From NCBI GenBank assembly GCA_035550215.1, contig DASZPM010000012.1, positions 1 to 64,000 of the forward strand: a stretch of DNA of 64,000 nucleotides, given 5' to 3'. The notes under the pieces are model-generated. The model saw only the letters and a program-made list of their open reading frames with translations, did no database searches and was not told where the DNA came from. Below, piece by piece: positions 9,317 to 18,568 of the stretch. The first letter of the stretch is position 1, and each line of letters opens with the position of its first letter. Source of the stretch: JABDFW01 sp035550215 (GTDB lineage: Bacteria > Bacteroidota > Bacteroidia > Chitinophagales > Chitinophagaceae). The position numbers and the translations under genes are program-made.

Positions 9317-11092
9317 TTAATCTGCATCCGGGTCAGCCAGGGCATTTTCCGTATCGGAAAGCCCCATTTTTTTAAGCAGGCGGCTTTTGGCACGGCGCAC
9401 ACTATCCGGCTCAATATTCAGCAGCGCCGCAATTTCTTTAGTGGAGAGATTGATGTGAAAATATGCACAAAGCCTTACCTCGTTATTGGTAAGCGACGGG
9501 TATTTTGTTTTTAAATCTTCAAAAAAATCAGGATGTAACTGTTCAAAATGCAGTTTAAATTTTTTCCAGTCATCGTCCAGGTGCATACTACTCCTTAAAA
9601 TAGATTCCATGCCCGACAGTTTGCTGTGCGGGTGTTTCGGGTAAAGCCTTTGTAACTCTTCTATTTGGGTACGCAGGGTGGCCAGCAGTTCATTTTTTTG
9701 CAGCATATACATAGTGGTGGAGGCCAGCTCGCGCTGGTTGGCCTCCAGTCTTTCCTGCAAAAGTTCGCTGCGGGCTTTTTCAACCTGCATGCTGATGCTT
9801 ATTTTCTGAACCTCAAAGTTAAGCTGCTGCGCTTCCAGTTCTTTTTCGTTTAAGTCCTGCTGAATTAATTTAGTACGGGCCACCAGCGCTACAGAAAAGC
9901 AAAATGCCTGAGAAAGGATGGCAAGGCTGGGCAACCACACATCGTTAATCCCGTCTATGCTTATAAAAATGTGGAAAAGCGTAATACAAACCATTAATAC
10001 CAGTGGTACAACGTTGGCCAGCAAAAAAGCACCCGAAGCCCGCAGTTTTCTTCGGTAGGCAGCAATACAGGCATAAATAATAACTGAAATAAGCAAAAAC
10101 AGGTAAATATTGTCCCATAAAAGCGTACGGATCTCAACATACACGAATAACAAGTTGGTAACGATTAAAATTGCGGAAGCCAGCAGGTAAAAATATAACC
10201 CGTATTTTAATAACCTGTCTGCCCGCGGCAAAAAGAACCGGGTATTAAGAAAAGACCGCGTTAACTGCACCAGGCCAAACATAATAAGCATTATGCCGGC
10301 ATGCTGCATAATATTGTCAATGTTATAAAATGAAACCACATTGCCGGTGTTAAGGCCTAAGTTTAATATTTTATTATGCGTAAACACACTAAAAAGATAA
10401 CGGTACCCGGTAATATATATCGTGGCGCCCACCTGCGCAATAAGGTAGTACAATACCGACACATCCCTGAAGCTGGCATAGAGGTACAGGTTATACAATA
10501 AAAAAAAGCATAGTACAGATACGGCGGCAACCCAGCCGTACAAAAGCTCATCCTGCTGGCCTTCTGTAACCGATTTTTTTTCAAATTCTAATGAGGGCTT
10601 CATTGAGTAATAGGGTTGTTTAAGCCGCCTGAGGTCCATTTTTACATACAGCACGTTAACGGGCTGCCGGTTTAGTACAAATGGCAGGGCGCCCCTCTGC
10701 GTTCTGGCAGTAGGCGGAACGATAATAACGCCAGCAGAATCAGTCATCCATATTTGCTCGCCGGCATCAAAATAATAAATGGTATTTAAAACAGACGGGT
10801 TAACAAACATGTTGAACGTGCCGGTAACGCGGCCGGGGTTGCTGATGGTAATTTTAAGCCAGTATACTTTGCCCTTCGAGGATTGCAGCAACCCGTTTTG
10901 AATAAAATCAAGATGGTTATTGACCAGGATAGCGTTAAAAGAATAGCCGCTGTCTGGCAATATCGCGTAGCTTATTGCATCCTGCCTGGCAGGTATATTG
11001 TCATTCTTTCGGTGGGCAAAAGCAGTTACCTGCAAAAACAAAAATACTAATACCAGTAACTTGTTCAATTGGTTAAAATTAGCATGAAGCAA
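9317..11092 (-). CDS. 7TMR-DISM sensor with coiled coil and LuxR-type HTH
   Basis: This protein has 591 residues. A signal peptide (1-26) is followed by an extracytoplasmic sensory region of 7TMR-DISMED2 type (about 35-170, with VYWLKITISN), about seven membrane segments (about 180-400), a long coiled coil (about 410-490) and a C-terminal LuxR/GerE-like helix-turn-helix (about 525-580, LTNNEVRLC and STKEIAALLNIEPDSVRRAK). The architecture is common in Bacteroidota. It implies a membrane-bound one-component regulator that senses a periplasmic, often carbohydrate-like, ligand. It lies upstream of the two genes that share the 18-bp repeat, so it could be their regulator, although this is inference only. 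Confidence 0.88.
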   Translation of the reverse strand: MLHANFNQLNKLLVLVFLFLQVTAFAHRKNDNIPARQDAISYAILPDSGYSFNAILVNNHLDFIQNGLLQSSKGKVYWLKITISNPGRVTGTFNMFVNPSVLNTIYYFDAGEQIWMTDSAGVIIVPPTARTQRGALPFVLNRQPVNVLYVKMDLRRLKQPYYSMKPSLEFEKKSVTEGQQDELLYGWVAAVSVLCFFLLYNLYLYASFRDVSVLYYLIAQVGATIYITGYRYLFSVFTHNKILNLGLNTGNVVSFYNIDNIMQHAGIMLIMFGLVQLTRSFLNTRFFLPRADRLLKYGLYFYLLASAILIVTNLLFVYVEIRTLLWDNIYLFLLISVIIYACIAAYRRKLRASGAFLLANVVPLVLMVCITLFHIFISIDGINDVWLPSLAILSQAFCFSVALVARTKLIQQDLNEKELEAQQLNFEVQKISISMQVEKARSELLQERLEANQRELASTTMYMLQKNELLATLRTQIEELQRLYPKHPHSKLSGMESILRSSMHLDDDWKKFKLHFEQLHPDFFEDLKTKYPSLTNNEVRLCAYFHINLSTKEIAALLNIEPDSVRRAKSRLLKKMGLSDTENALADPDAD

Positions 11093-11539
11093 CTAAATAA
11101 TTTGCTCCAAAAAAAATATAAATTAACAACCAGTTTAAATTAAATGAAGGCCGGCTGGGGCGTATGCAGCTAATATTATATTCCCTTGTTTTTGCTGTAT
11201 TTCCTGTAGTTTTTTTGCGTTATTCGCCGCCATAATGCTTTTAGCACAGTTTGTGTAGTTGATGGTACCCCTTTGGCTTCCATTATTGCCTGAATGCTAT
11301 CTCGTCACAGCGGCACCAGGAAAGCCGGCGTTGTATGGATTACAAAACCCCATCGCTGTTACCCGGTAAAATTTTAAATCAAAGCTCGTTTTAACCAATA
11401 ATGTGGGTCGTAACCCGATAAAAACCACTCACAAGGAATAAAATTGCCTGGACTTAGAAAAAATTATCCCGCCTGCCAACATATCAGCTAATATTTGATA
11501 ATTTTAAGTTTGAAAAATATTCATGAAAACCAAATTTGA
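11093..11539. other. 447-bp intergenic region between divergent genes
   Basis: No open frame with coding character is seen. It should hold the divergent promoters for the 7TM-LuxR gene and the receiver gene. The only box I can point to is TAAGTTTG at 11505-11512, a match to the Bacteroidota -7 consensus TAnnTTTG, 27 bp before the receiver ATG. No convincing hairpin or RNA was seen. Confidence 0.4.
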
Positions 11540-11908
11540 ATGGTAAAAATACTGGTTGCGGAAGATGACAGGCTGATGCTTAGCGCAATTGAATTCAGAC
11601 TTAAAAAAGAGGGCTATCAAGTAATTACCTGCCCGGACGGAAAATCTGCAATAGCAAATATCCCGGTTCATTTGCCTGACATTGTGATAACTGATTTAAT
11701 GCTGCCCTACGCATTAGGTTTTGAGATTATAAGCCATATTAAATTAATTCGTGAAAAAAATATACGCATTCTTGTTTTATCTGCCATGGGCCAGGAAAAA
11801 ACAGTAGAAGAAGCTTTTGAGCTTGGAGCAGATGACTATATGACCAAGCCTTTTAATTTTAGTGAACTTTCGATAAGAATAAAAAAACTCACAAAACAAG
11901 GTGCATAA
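11540..11908 (+). CDS. Single-domain response regulator (receiver)
   Basis: This is a 122-residue CheY-like receiver. It has the acidic pair D9-D10, phospho-acceptor D52 (DIVITDLMLP), a T/S switch position at S81 and conserved K103 (TKPF). There is no output domain, so it acts through a partner protein. It leads an apparent operon with the HEAT-repeat membrane protein (45 bp downstream) and the glycosyltransferase. It therefore probably relays a kinase signal to polysaccharide synthesis. Confidence 0.9.
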   Translation: MVKILVAEDDRLMLSAIEFRLKKEGYQVITCPDGKSAIANIPVHLPDIVITDLMLPYALGFEIISHIKLIREKNIRILVLSAMGQEKTVEEAFELGADDYMTKPFNFSELSIRIKKLTKQGA

Positions 11909-11953
11909 CAATAATCTGTAATTTACCAGTATTTAATTTTTTTTCAAGAGATA

Positions 11954-13042
11954 ATGGATAACGCATTAAAGAAAATAATAACCCCCGAAGTTCTTTATGC
12001 ATTATCCTATTTTTTTCTTGGGCTTTTCCTGTTTTTTTTAGCGATAACTTTTATTAACCTGTTTGTGCAAAAGTGGAGGTATTTTACAGGACTTGCTGTA
12101 AAAGAAAAGATAAATACTCTTCTGCAAAAAGCTTTATTTACTATGCAGGAAGATGGCACCACCTTATACCCGGTTTATAATAAGCAGGAATTGACGTTGG
12201 GTACCAATGCTGAAAAGCAAATCGCCATAGATGAGCTTATAAGAATAAGAAAAAACTTCTCGGGTGAATCCGCAGAAAATATTATCAACTTATACCTGGC
12301 CCTTAATTTAAAAGAATACTCTAAAAGGAAATTTAACAGTGGGTTTTGGCATATTAAAGCAAGGGGTATCTATGAATTGTATATGATGGAGCAACAGGAC
12401 GCCGCAAGAGAAATTTACAAGCATACCAATAACAATAACGAATTTGTAAGAAACGAAGCTCAAACTGCCACAATACATTTTTTGGGGTTTGAAGGCTTGC
12501 GGTTCCTGGACACTATGTCCACCCCTATTTCTAACTGGCAACAAATAAAATTGCTGGAACAGTTAAGCGCACTCGAACCGGGAAGCATGGGCAATCTTGC
12601 AAATTGGCTAAATTCAGGCAACGATACAGTTGTAGTATTTGCCCTTAAATTGGCGGATATCTATCAACAATTTAATGTTTATAATGAAGTTGTTGCCTGC
12701 CTCAACCATAAAAACGAACAGGTAAGGTGGCAAGCGATAGTAACACTGGCTAAAATTGCAGACGATACAACTGCCGGCATACTATTATCCCAATTTTTTA
12801 AAGAAAGGTTCACTAACAAATTAAATATTGTCAATCACCTAGAGCCGGTTGCAACTGACAATAACCTGGACTTTTTACTTAACGTATTAAATGATGATAA
12901 TCATCTGCTGAAACTGGGTGCTGCTAACATAATAAGCAAATGCTGCACTGACGGCATGGATATTATTCGCCAAAAAGCATTATTGGAGCCAAACCCATAC
13001 GAACCAATTTACCGCCACATAAAATCTCTGCACAAAGCATGA
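11954..13042 (+). CDS. Membrane-anchored HEAT-repeat protein
   Basis: This protein has 362 residues. One N-terminal transmembrane helix (about 12-38) is followed by a cytoplasmic alpha-helical region with HEAT-like repeats (about 150-345, for example NEQVRWQAIVTLAKIADD and LLKLGAANIISKC). Such alpha-solenoids act as protein-binding scaffolds. The gene overlaps the glycosyltransferase start by 4 bp (ATGA), which indicates translational coupling. I infer that it is an accessory or docking subunit of the synthase, possibly a target of the upstream receiver. Confidence 0.8.
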   Translation: MDNALKKIITPEVLYALSYFFLGLFLFFLAITFINLFVQKWRYFTGLAVKEKINTLLQKALFTMQEDGTTLYPVYNKQELTLGTNAEKQIAIDELIRIRKNFSGESAENIINLYLALNLKEYSKRKFNSGFWHIKARGIYELYMMEQQDAAREIYKHTNNNNEFVRNEAQTATIHFLGFEGLRFLDTMSTPISNWQQIKLLEQLSALEPGSMGNLANWLNSGNDTVVVFALKLADIYQQFNVYNEVVACLNHKNEQVRWQAIVTLAKIADDTTAGILLSQFFKERFTNKLNIVNHLEPVATDNNLDFLLNVLNDDNHLLKLGAANIISKCCTDGMDIIRQKALLEPNPYEPIYRHIKSLHKA

Positions 13043-14472
13043 CAGTTTGGGAAATTATAGCCGACATACTTATCTACGGTATTTTTGTTTACTCAATAGT
13101 GCTGCTTTTTTTCTATATTTTTATTGGGGCTTATTCAATCGGCGAAACCAGGGATTACTTACGCAAAAACAGCTTTACTGATTACAGGACGCTTGCAACA
13201 TCATCAAATGCGCCGTCGGTGAGCATAATTGCCCCTGCATATAACGAAGGAGCGACAATAATTGAAAATGTTCGGTCATTACTTTCTATTTACTACACCA
13301 ATTTAGAAGTTATCATAGTAAATGACGGAAGTAAAGATGATACCCTGCAAAAAATGATTGATACCTACGACCTTGAGAAAATAGATTTTTTTGTTATCTA
13401 CCAAATTCCTACTAAAAATGTAAGAGGCGTTTACAAAAGTAAAAACCCCGTATTTAAAAAACTGGTGGTAATAGATAAGGACAATGGTGGCAAAGCGGAT
13501 GCTTTAAATGTGGGCGTTAATATTTCAAGCCACGACTATATCGTTTGCATTGATGTGGATTGCATACTGGAACAGGATGCAATTTTAAAAATGGTAAAAC
13601 CATTTTTAGACCAAACCGACAATAAGAAGGTAATCGCTTCTGGCGGGGTTATCCGCATTGCCAATTCATGCATTATTGAAGATGGCCGCCTTACAAAGGT
13701 GTACCTGCCAAAGCAATATTTACCACGCATGCAAAGCCTGGAATATATCCGCGCCTTTATTTTAGGCCGTATGGCATGGGCCAGGCTTAACGGTTTACTT
13801 TTAATTTCAGGCGCTTTTGGCGCTTTTGATAAGGAAGTAGTAATAAAGTGTAAAGGCTATAACCATAACACTGTGGGCGAAGACATGGAATTAGTGGTGC
13901 GTATGCGCCGGTATATGGAAGAGAAAAAGTTGCCGTACAAAGTAACTTATATACCAGACCCCCTTTGCTGGACAGAAGCGCCCGAAACCTATAAAATATT
14001 AGGCCGGCAACGCAACCGCTGGACAAGAGGTACAATAGAAACCCTGGCGCTGCATAAAAAAATGTTTTTTAACCCGCGGTATAATTTACTCGGTATGATA
14101 AGCTATCCTTATTGGTTTTTCTTTGAAATGATGGCCCCACTAATTGAGTTTTTTGGATTTATTGCGTTTTTAATTATGGCAATACTGGGTATGATAGCAT
14201 GGAAGATATTTTTTGCGCTGCTGTTGTTTATTATTTGCTTTGGTTACCTGTACTCCGCTTTTGGTATTTATATGGAAGTTATCACCTATAACCAGTATAA
14301 GCGAAAACGCGAAATTGCCAGGTTAGCCTTAACCGCATTAACAGAACCATTTATTTTCCACCCCTTTGTTGTATGGGCTGCTATAAAAGGCTACTGGGAT
14401 AAATTAAGAAAAAATTCCAATTGGGGAGAAATGACACGGCAGGGTTTTGCCAAAAAGCCAGCAACAAAATAA
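13039..14472 (+). CDS. Processive GT2 polysaccharide synthase (PgaC/BcsA-like)
   Basis: This protein has 477 residues: an N-terminal TM helix (about 8-32), a GT-A domain with SIIAPAYNEG (62-71), VNDGSKDD (94-101), the DVD metal site (172-174), GED (280-282) and the QRNRW signature (324-328), then C-terminal TM helices (about 349-425). The D, DxD, ED, QxxRW set is the hallmark of processive membrane synthases making beta-linked polymers such as poly-GlcNAc, cellulose or hyaluronan. The exact polymer cannot be told from sequence. The YaiO-type porin encoded convergently supports polymer export. Confidence 0.88.
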   Translation: MTVWEIIADILIYGIFVYSIVLLFFYIFIGAYSIGETRDYLRKNSFTDYRTLATSSNAPSVSIIAPAYNEGATIIENVRSLLSIYYTNLEVIIVNDGSKDDTLQKMIDTYDLEKIDFFVIYQIPTKNVRGVYKSKNPVFKKLVVIDKDNGGKADALNVGVNISSHDYIVCIDVDCILEQDAILKMVKPFLDQTDNKKVIASGGVIRIANSCIIEDGRLTKVYLPKQYLPRMQSLEYIRAFILGRMAWARLNGLLLISGAFGAFDKEVVIKCKGYNHNTVGEDMELVVRMRRYMEEKKLPYKVTYIPDPLCWTEAPETYKILGRQRNRWTRGTIETLALHKKMFFNPRYNLLGMISYPYWFFFEMMAPLIEFFGFIAFLIMAILGMIAWKIFFALLLFIICFGYLYSAFGIYMEVITYNQYKRKREIARLALTALTEPFIFHPFVVWAAIKGYWDKLRKNSNWGEMTRQGFAKKPATK

Positions 14473-14495
14473 ATAGTTGACGCCAGGCAGCTATT

Positions 14496-15659
14496 TCATT
14501 TCATTTTTTCCTGGTAATAGTCTGCTAATATTTTTGATAATAGCGGTTTGTAATATCTCCAGAAAAAACCAGCCCTGTCGGCTGGGTCCACACGGCTATA
14601 GAAGAAAAACTTAAAGGCCCCAATGCCTTTAAAATACGAAGTAGAAAGACCTATTGGATTGTCGCAAAAATCAGCGGAAAAATAGTAAAACTGGTAATCC
14701 CTGCCTTTGTGCATTTGAACGGCGGGAAAAGAAACCGGTATGCCATTTTTAGCAAGTTCCTGTCTGCCGCTATCGTTAACTTCAATCTCAAACCGGGCTG
14801 TAACCTCATTTACGGCAATATCTGCGTCAGTAATGTCAAACCAAAACGGGTAATGCATTTGTTGCGGTAAATCATAATAATCAACGGCTTTGTTGGTGGT
14901 TATTAAGTTTGGTACCGGCTGGGTTAAATGCATCTTGTCCTCCAACACCACCACCCTGTCAGTATTGCTTACAAATGCAATACCCGATCTTTTAAAGGGC
15001 CACTGCCCGTTATGTTCCGCTTCATAATTTCTTACCAGCCACTTTGGCAATTCGCGGTTTACAGAGGTATCAAATGAATCAAAATATCTTCCAACCCACC
15101 CCGTCCAGTGTAATCCAAATAGCTTCTCAAACCTTGCCCGCTCAGCGGCACCGGTTGGTGAGCCAATGCAATTAAATTCGGTTAAGATAAGTTTGTGCCC
15201 GTTTTTCAAATCTTCCAGCAAATCAACATCCTGCTGGCTCAAACCTCCGTAAAGTATGCCTGAACGCTCCCCAACATTATTATGTGCATACCATTCATTG
15301 CGGTATATACCATAAGTATCAGTAAAATATGCCAGGTCTGTGTTGTTGCTTAGCTGGTCAATTTCCTCTTTTGAAAAGTTTTCTAATCCTTTTATTTGAA
15401 ATTTCTCATTGGCCTGGGGAAAAAATCCAAAATAGTCTTTTTTTATATCGTAAAGTGCTGAGTTGCTTTTGACGTACTTATTATAATTTAAAACCCATAT
15501 TAACGATGCGTGTTCCTGGCCGCTATTGTTAAGAACAGTTTTGTCAACTATTGTAACAAGCAGCTTTTTTTTGGGAGTAAATAACCAGGCTATATACATA
15601 AATACCGGCAAAAGCAGCACACAACCAATAATAATGCGTATAAGATACCTGGTTTTCAT
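14496..15659 (-). CDS. Unknown membrane-anchored protein of the polysaccharide locus
   Basis: This protein has 387 residues. One N-terminal TM or signal-anchor helix (about 8-28) precedes an extracytoplasmic domain. A segment around 160-205 (KLILTEFN, GSPTGAAERARFEKLFGLHWTGW) resembles the flavodoxin- or GATase-like region of some carbohydrate-locus proteins, but I do not recognise a family. It is the last gene of a three-gene minus-strand operon, 4 bp after the YaiO-like gene, and converges on the synthase gene. A role in modifying or guiding the polymer in the periplasm is plausible inference. Confidence 0.7.
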   Translation of the reverse strand: MKTRYLIRIIIGCVLLLPVFMYIAWLFTPKKKLLVTIVDKTVLNNSGQEHASLIWVLNYNKYVKSNSALYDIKKDYFGFFPQANEKFQIKGLENFSKEEIDQLSNNTDLAYFTDTYGIYRNEWYAHNNVGERSGILYGGLSQQDVDLLEDLKNGHKLILTEFNCIGSPTGAAERARFEKLFGLHWTGWVGRYFDSFDTSVNRELPKWLVRNYEAEHNGQWPFKRSGIAFVSNTDRVVVLEDKMHLTQPVPNLITTNKAVDYYDLPQQMHYPFWFDITDADIAVNEVTARFEIEVNDSGRQELAKNGIPVSFPAVQMHKGRDYQFYYFSADFCDNPIGLSTSYFKGIGAFKFFFYSRVDPADRAGFFWRYYKPLLSKILADYYQEKMK

Positions 15660-15663
15660 TGCA

Positions 15664-16929
15664 TTAAAAACGACGCTGATACCCTATGCCCAATTGCACC
15701 TGGTTACCTTTTGCGCCGGCGTTTATTTGCTGGTTAATAATTGATGCATTTAAAATAATTATATTAAGCGGGCCTATTGTATGTTTAAAATCAATAACCG
15801 CAGTATAAGTTTTTAAATTAGCCGTTGCAATAAGCTGGTCAATCGCACGTGCATCGGGCGAAATGCCGGTACCAAGCGTAAGCCCAAGATAATCATTAGC
15901 GCCACCAAAATAGTACCTTGCCAAAGCGTTATAAGACTGGCTTATGCCCGCCCCCCCGGGAATCAGGTAGGTTCTTGCACCAAACAACCAACTTTTATAA
16001 TATTTGCCGAGATAAGCCGTAACAATATTTGTAGAGCTTGAAAAGTAAAGGTACCGCCACCCTAATTCGCCCTCAAAAGCTTTTGGAAGATTAGCATATA
16101 GCGAAAAGCCCCCCCGCCACTGCGGAAATACCCCTACATTATTAGAATAACCGGCGTTTACATAGGCATAGATATTTTTAGTTATATACGGGTATGCTTC
16201 TAACTCATATTGCACCCCGTTAGTTTTAAACCTATTTGCGTAATTAATACGACCGGTTATTGGGCCTGCTTTTGTTTGGCGGGTGTATTCAAAGGCCACC
16301 AGGTGCCATGCATCACTTGATGGGAAGCTTTTATCAAAATGTACATAGTTGTAACTTATACCAATCCTGTTTACAGTCACATTGTCTTTTATCATGTTAG
16401 CTAAAGCCAGGGCGTCACTATTACTTCTATTTTTAAACAGCACCATATTTACAGCAGTATCAGCCGACTGGTACATCCGCATAGCCACAAGCATTTTAGC
16501 CTTTCTTATTAGTAAATCAACAGATGCAGGGTGATATTTAAGTGCACTGTCAATAATTTTAAGTCCCAAGGCATAGTCATTATTCCAATAAGCTGCATCG
16601 GCAAATGCAATGGAGGCATCTTCATAGCCTGGTTGCTTCGCCAGTACGGTTTCAAAACAAACACGCGCACTGTCATACTGCTTATCCCATGCATAAAGTC
16701 TTCCTAAAAATATTCTCACGTCGGCATAGTCCGGGGTCCGTCCAAGCGCTTTAATACAATAAAGTTTTGCTTTGTTATTATCATGCTCTTTAAAAGCAGC
16801 GTATTGTGCAGCCTTCAACAAACCATCACTTGTAGTAGTATCACCCTGGGCATATACATTGGTACACCAAAGAACTGACAAAGTTAGCAGGCCCACAAGA
16901 AGGTAGCGAATATTGGATGATGTAAACAT
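15664..16929 (-). CDS. TPR plus YaiO-family outer-membrane beta-barrel
   Basis: This protein has 421 residues. A signal peptide ends near residue 28 (VYA-Q). TPR-like repeats span about 30-185 (ADVRIFLGRLYAWDKQYDSA, YEDASIAFADAAYWNND). A C-terminal barrel (about 195-421) has alternating aromatic strands and ends in a terminal F (GIGYQRRF). The TPR-plus-barrel layout and the GELGWRYLYF-type motif match YaiO-family proteins, which are found next to GT2 synthases. The expected role is an outer-membrane conduit for the polymer, analogous to PgaA or BcsC. It lies in an operon between the phosphatase-like gene (25-bp gap) and the unknown anchored protein. Confidence 0.85.
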   Translation of the reverse strand: MFTSSNIRYLLVGLLTLSVLWCTNVYAQGDTTTSDGLLKAAQYAAFKEHDNNKAKLYCIKALGRTPDYADVRIFLGRLYAWDKQYDSARVCFETVLAKQPGYEDASIAFADAAYWNNDYALGLKIIDSALKYHPASVDLLIRKAKMLVAMRMYQSADTAVNMVLFKNRSNSDALALANMIKDNVTVNRIGISYNYVHFDKSFPSSDAWHLVAFEYTRQTKAGPITGRINYANRFKTNGVQYELEAYPYITKNIYAYVNAGYSNNVGVFPQWRGGFSLYANLPKAFEGELGWRYLYFSSSTNIVTAYLGKYYKSWLFGARTYLIPGGAGISQSYNALARYYFGGANDYLGLTLGTGISPDARAIDQLIATANLKTYTAVIDFKHTIGPLNIIILNASIINQQINAGAKGNQVQLGIGYQRRF

Positions 16930-16954
16930 GCTTGTTAAACCAATAAGTTTATAA

Positions 16955-18103
16955 TTAATACACTACAGGCTCTTTTATTGCTAAGTTTACCTGCTTTGCT
17001 TTAACCGCTTTATAATATTCCCTGCGAAAAAATACACTTTCCCGGCAAGTTGTGTTCCAATGATGTACAACCAAAGGCTTAGGCCAAATATTGACGGAGT
17101 CAATAATTCTCCTGAGATAAGGTTCTGCATCAAGTGCTTTCACCGTCATCATCTTAAACTTTATATTTCCCTCTTCCATTACCTTTCTCTCCTTAACAAT
17201 CCATGGTTCAGCCCCCTTTTCCGTCGAATCCATAATGTTTACCACTGTTTTTACATTTCCGGCAAGGAAGAATGATAAAAATTCTTCGTCAGTTGGAAAT
17301 GGTGTAACATATACCTCCGAATCAATCCTGTAAACATCTCCTCGTTCAAAGGACCCTATTTCCTCAAAAGTCCTGCGGCTATCTCCGGCATCGTTCCCTG
17401 TTTTACCATTTAACCGGGTAAGCATATTTCTAACCACATTTACTCTATCCTTACCAAGATAACAATGAATATAATATTTTCCCTTTCCTGTTTTAACAAT
17501 ATTCTCTATTTTTTTTAAAGAAGCTTCATTGTCGCCAATCCATGGCAGCATAGGGGCCTCTATTAAATGTATCCCGTTTTTAGCTGCAGCGGCTTCTTCT
17601 TCTTTAATTAGCCTGGGTTCAAAAGGCACTACGGCAGGGTGAAGCAATGAAATAATATCCGTATACCCTTCTTTTTTTAATTCAACAATCTTTGTTTCAT
17701 CAGGATAAGGACCAATGGTAAATTTTTCAGAAATATTTTGGCCTTCATTATCACTATTAATGATATCTGGGTGTAAAAAAAGCCACAATGCAATAATAGC
17801 CGCAATACACGGCAATGCAAGTGCTGCCATACGCCACCATAAGGTACCGGATAAAAGTTGCCATTGGAATAGCTGAAGGCTTAAGCGAAACGACAAGACA
17901 ACAAGGAATAAAATCATTACTATTACGCCGGCTGACTCTATGTATGATGGCAAATTATTGTCACGTGCAAAATTTACCCAAATGCGCAAGGGCCACAAAA
18001 GTATTATGGTACCCATGGCAAAGCCGGTAAACAACCAACAAAAGGCCAGGAAAATGTAACCGGAAAAGTGAGATGGGTATAACTGGGCAAAAGGTAATTT
18101 CAT
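16955..18103 (-). CDS. Membrane protein with a CX5R phosphatase domain and a degenerate second copy
   Basis: This protein has 382 residues from the ATG at 18103 (MKLPFAQ); an ATG at 18169 would add 22 residues. Three N-terminal TM helices (about 14-110) are followed by a dual-specificity-phosphatase-like domain with GPYPDE, TDIISLLHP and the P-loop HCYLGKDR (H213-R220), so C214 and R220 are intact. A second similar segment (about 262-370, VYVTPFPTDEEFLSF) ends in HHWNTTCR, where the nucleophile position is His348, a likely pseudophosphatase. It is the first gene of the operon with the YaiO-like porin. It may act on phosphoproteins or lipid/sugar phosphates of the pathway. Confidence 0.72.
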   Translation of the reverse strand: MKLPFAQLYPSHFSGYIFLAFCWLFTGFAMGTIILLWPLRIWVNFARDNNLPSYIESAGVIVMILFLVVLSFRLSLQLFQWQLLSGTLWWRMAALALPCIAAIIALWLFLHPDIINSDNEGQNISEKFTIGPYPDETKIVELKKEGYTDIISLLHPAVVPFEPRLIKEEEAAAAKNGIHLIEAPMLPWIGDNEASLKKIENIVKTGKGKYYIHCYLGKDRVNVVRNMLTRLNGKTGNDAGDSRRTFEEIGSFERGDVYRIDSEVYVTPFPTDEEFLSFFLAGNVKTVVNIMDSTEKGAEPWIVKERKVMEEGNIKFKMMTVKALDAEPYLRRIIDSVNIWPKPLVVHHWNTTCRESVFFRREYYKAVKAKQVNLAIKEPVVY

Positions 18104-18258
18104 GACTCTCGCGTTATATAACCTCAACAATAATAATGCTTTGTTATTTAAGCCAAAGTTATACATCACATAGGTTGATTGTTAATAAAATTGCCTTAAT
18201 CTATTTATTGTTTTAAGGTGTTTTTTATTAAAATGCATGCTGGCGGAGAGCCTGCGGC

Positions 18259-18346
18259 TTGATGCAGAAAACGCCGAAAAAGCCCGTAAATATTGCTATT
18301 TACAGGCTTTTTCGGCGTTTTTTCGCCATTTCAGTCGGGAGGACTG
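18259..18346. repeat. attL: 88-bp direct repeat, left end of island
   Basis: This matches 45495-45582 over 88 bp with 5 mismatches. It contains the last bases of a tRNA-Pro 3' end (TCGGGAGGACTG) plus the downstream terminator hairpin. The tRNA homology stops at 18346, so this is a tRNA fragment, not a gene. The rightmost 28 bp (18319-18346) are identical in both copies and probably contain the crossover core. Confidence 0.85.
18270..18319. terminator. Long-stem terminator in attL (original tRNA-Pro terminator)
   Basis: Two 23-bp arms around the loop TTGC pair completely except for one G-U wobble, and T/A runs lie within the arms. It probably ended the tRNA-Pro transcript before the island inserted. 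It now separates island transcription from the phosphatase operon. Confidence 0.7.
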
Positions 18347-18392
18347 CCCGACCTATACGCTTTGTAAATACAACATTATCAACGACTTAGGC

Positions 18393-18438
18393 AAATAACT
18401 TCAACTCAGGTCACCTTTTGGTTCTCATCCTGACCTGA
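18393..18438. repeat. Left-end repeats, likely integrase/excisionase arm sites
   Basis: AAATAACTTCAACT (18393-18406) is the exact inverse complement of 45473-45486. The 21-mer at 18407-18427 (starting CAGGTCACC) matches 45448-45468 with one mismatch. TCAGGTCA (18406-18413) and TGACCTGA (18431-18438) form a local inverted repeat. Repeats shared only by the two ends of an element are typical arm-type binding sites. Confidence 0.6.
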
Positions 18439-18522
18439 AATAAAGGTACATATTTCTTGGTTATTTAAGACCTATTTATAAATTGTTTTGACTTTTTTAC
18501 TAAGCCTATTTACTCTTGCAAA

Positions 18523-18530
18523 TAGCTTTG
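18523..18530 (+). promoter_or_regulatory. Putative -7 box (TAGCTTTG) for the primase-helicase gene
   Basis: It matches the Bacteroidota consensus TAnnTTTG. Initiation a few bases downstream would give a leader of about 33 nt to the ATG at 18569, which favours that start over the longer frame from 18488. No clear -33 box was seen. Confidence 0.35.
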
Positions 18531-18568
18531 TAAAAAGTTTACTTTGGATAAATACCAGCAAGATTAGC

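Noticed and set aside
18319..18346. Second tRNA-Pro gene at the left end of the island
   Set aside because: Only the last 12 bases of the tRNA 3' end are present; homology stops at 18346.
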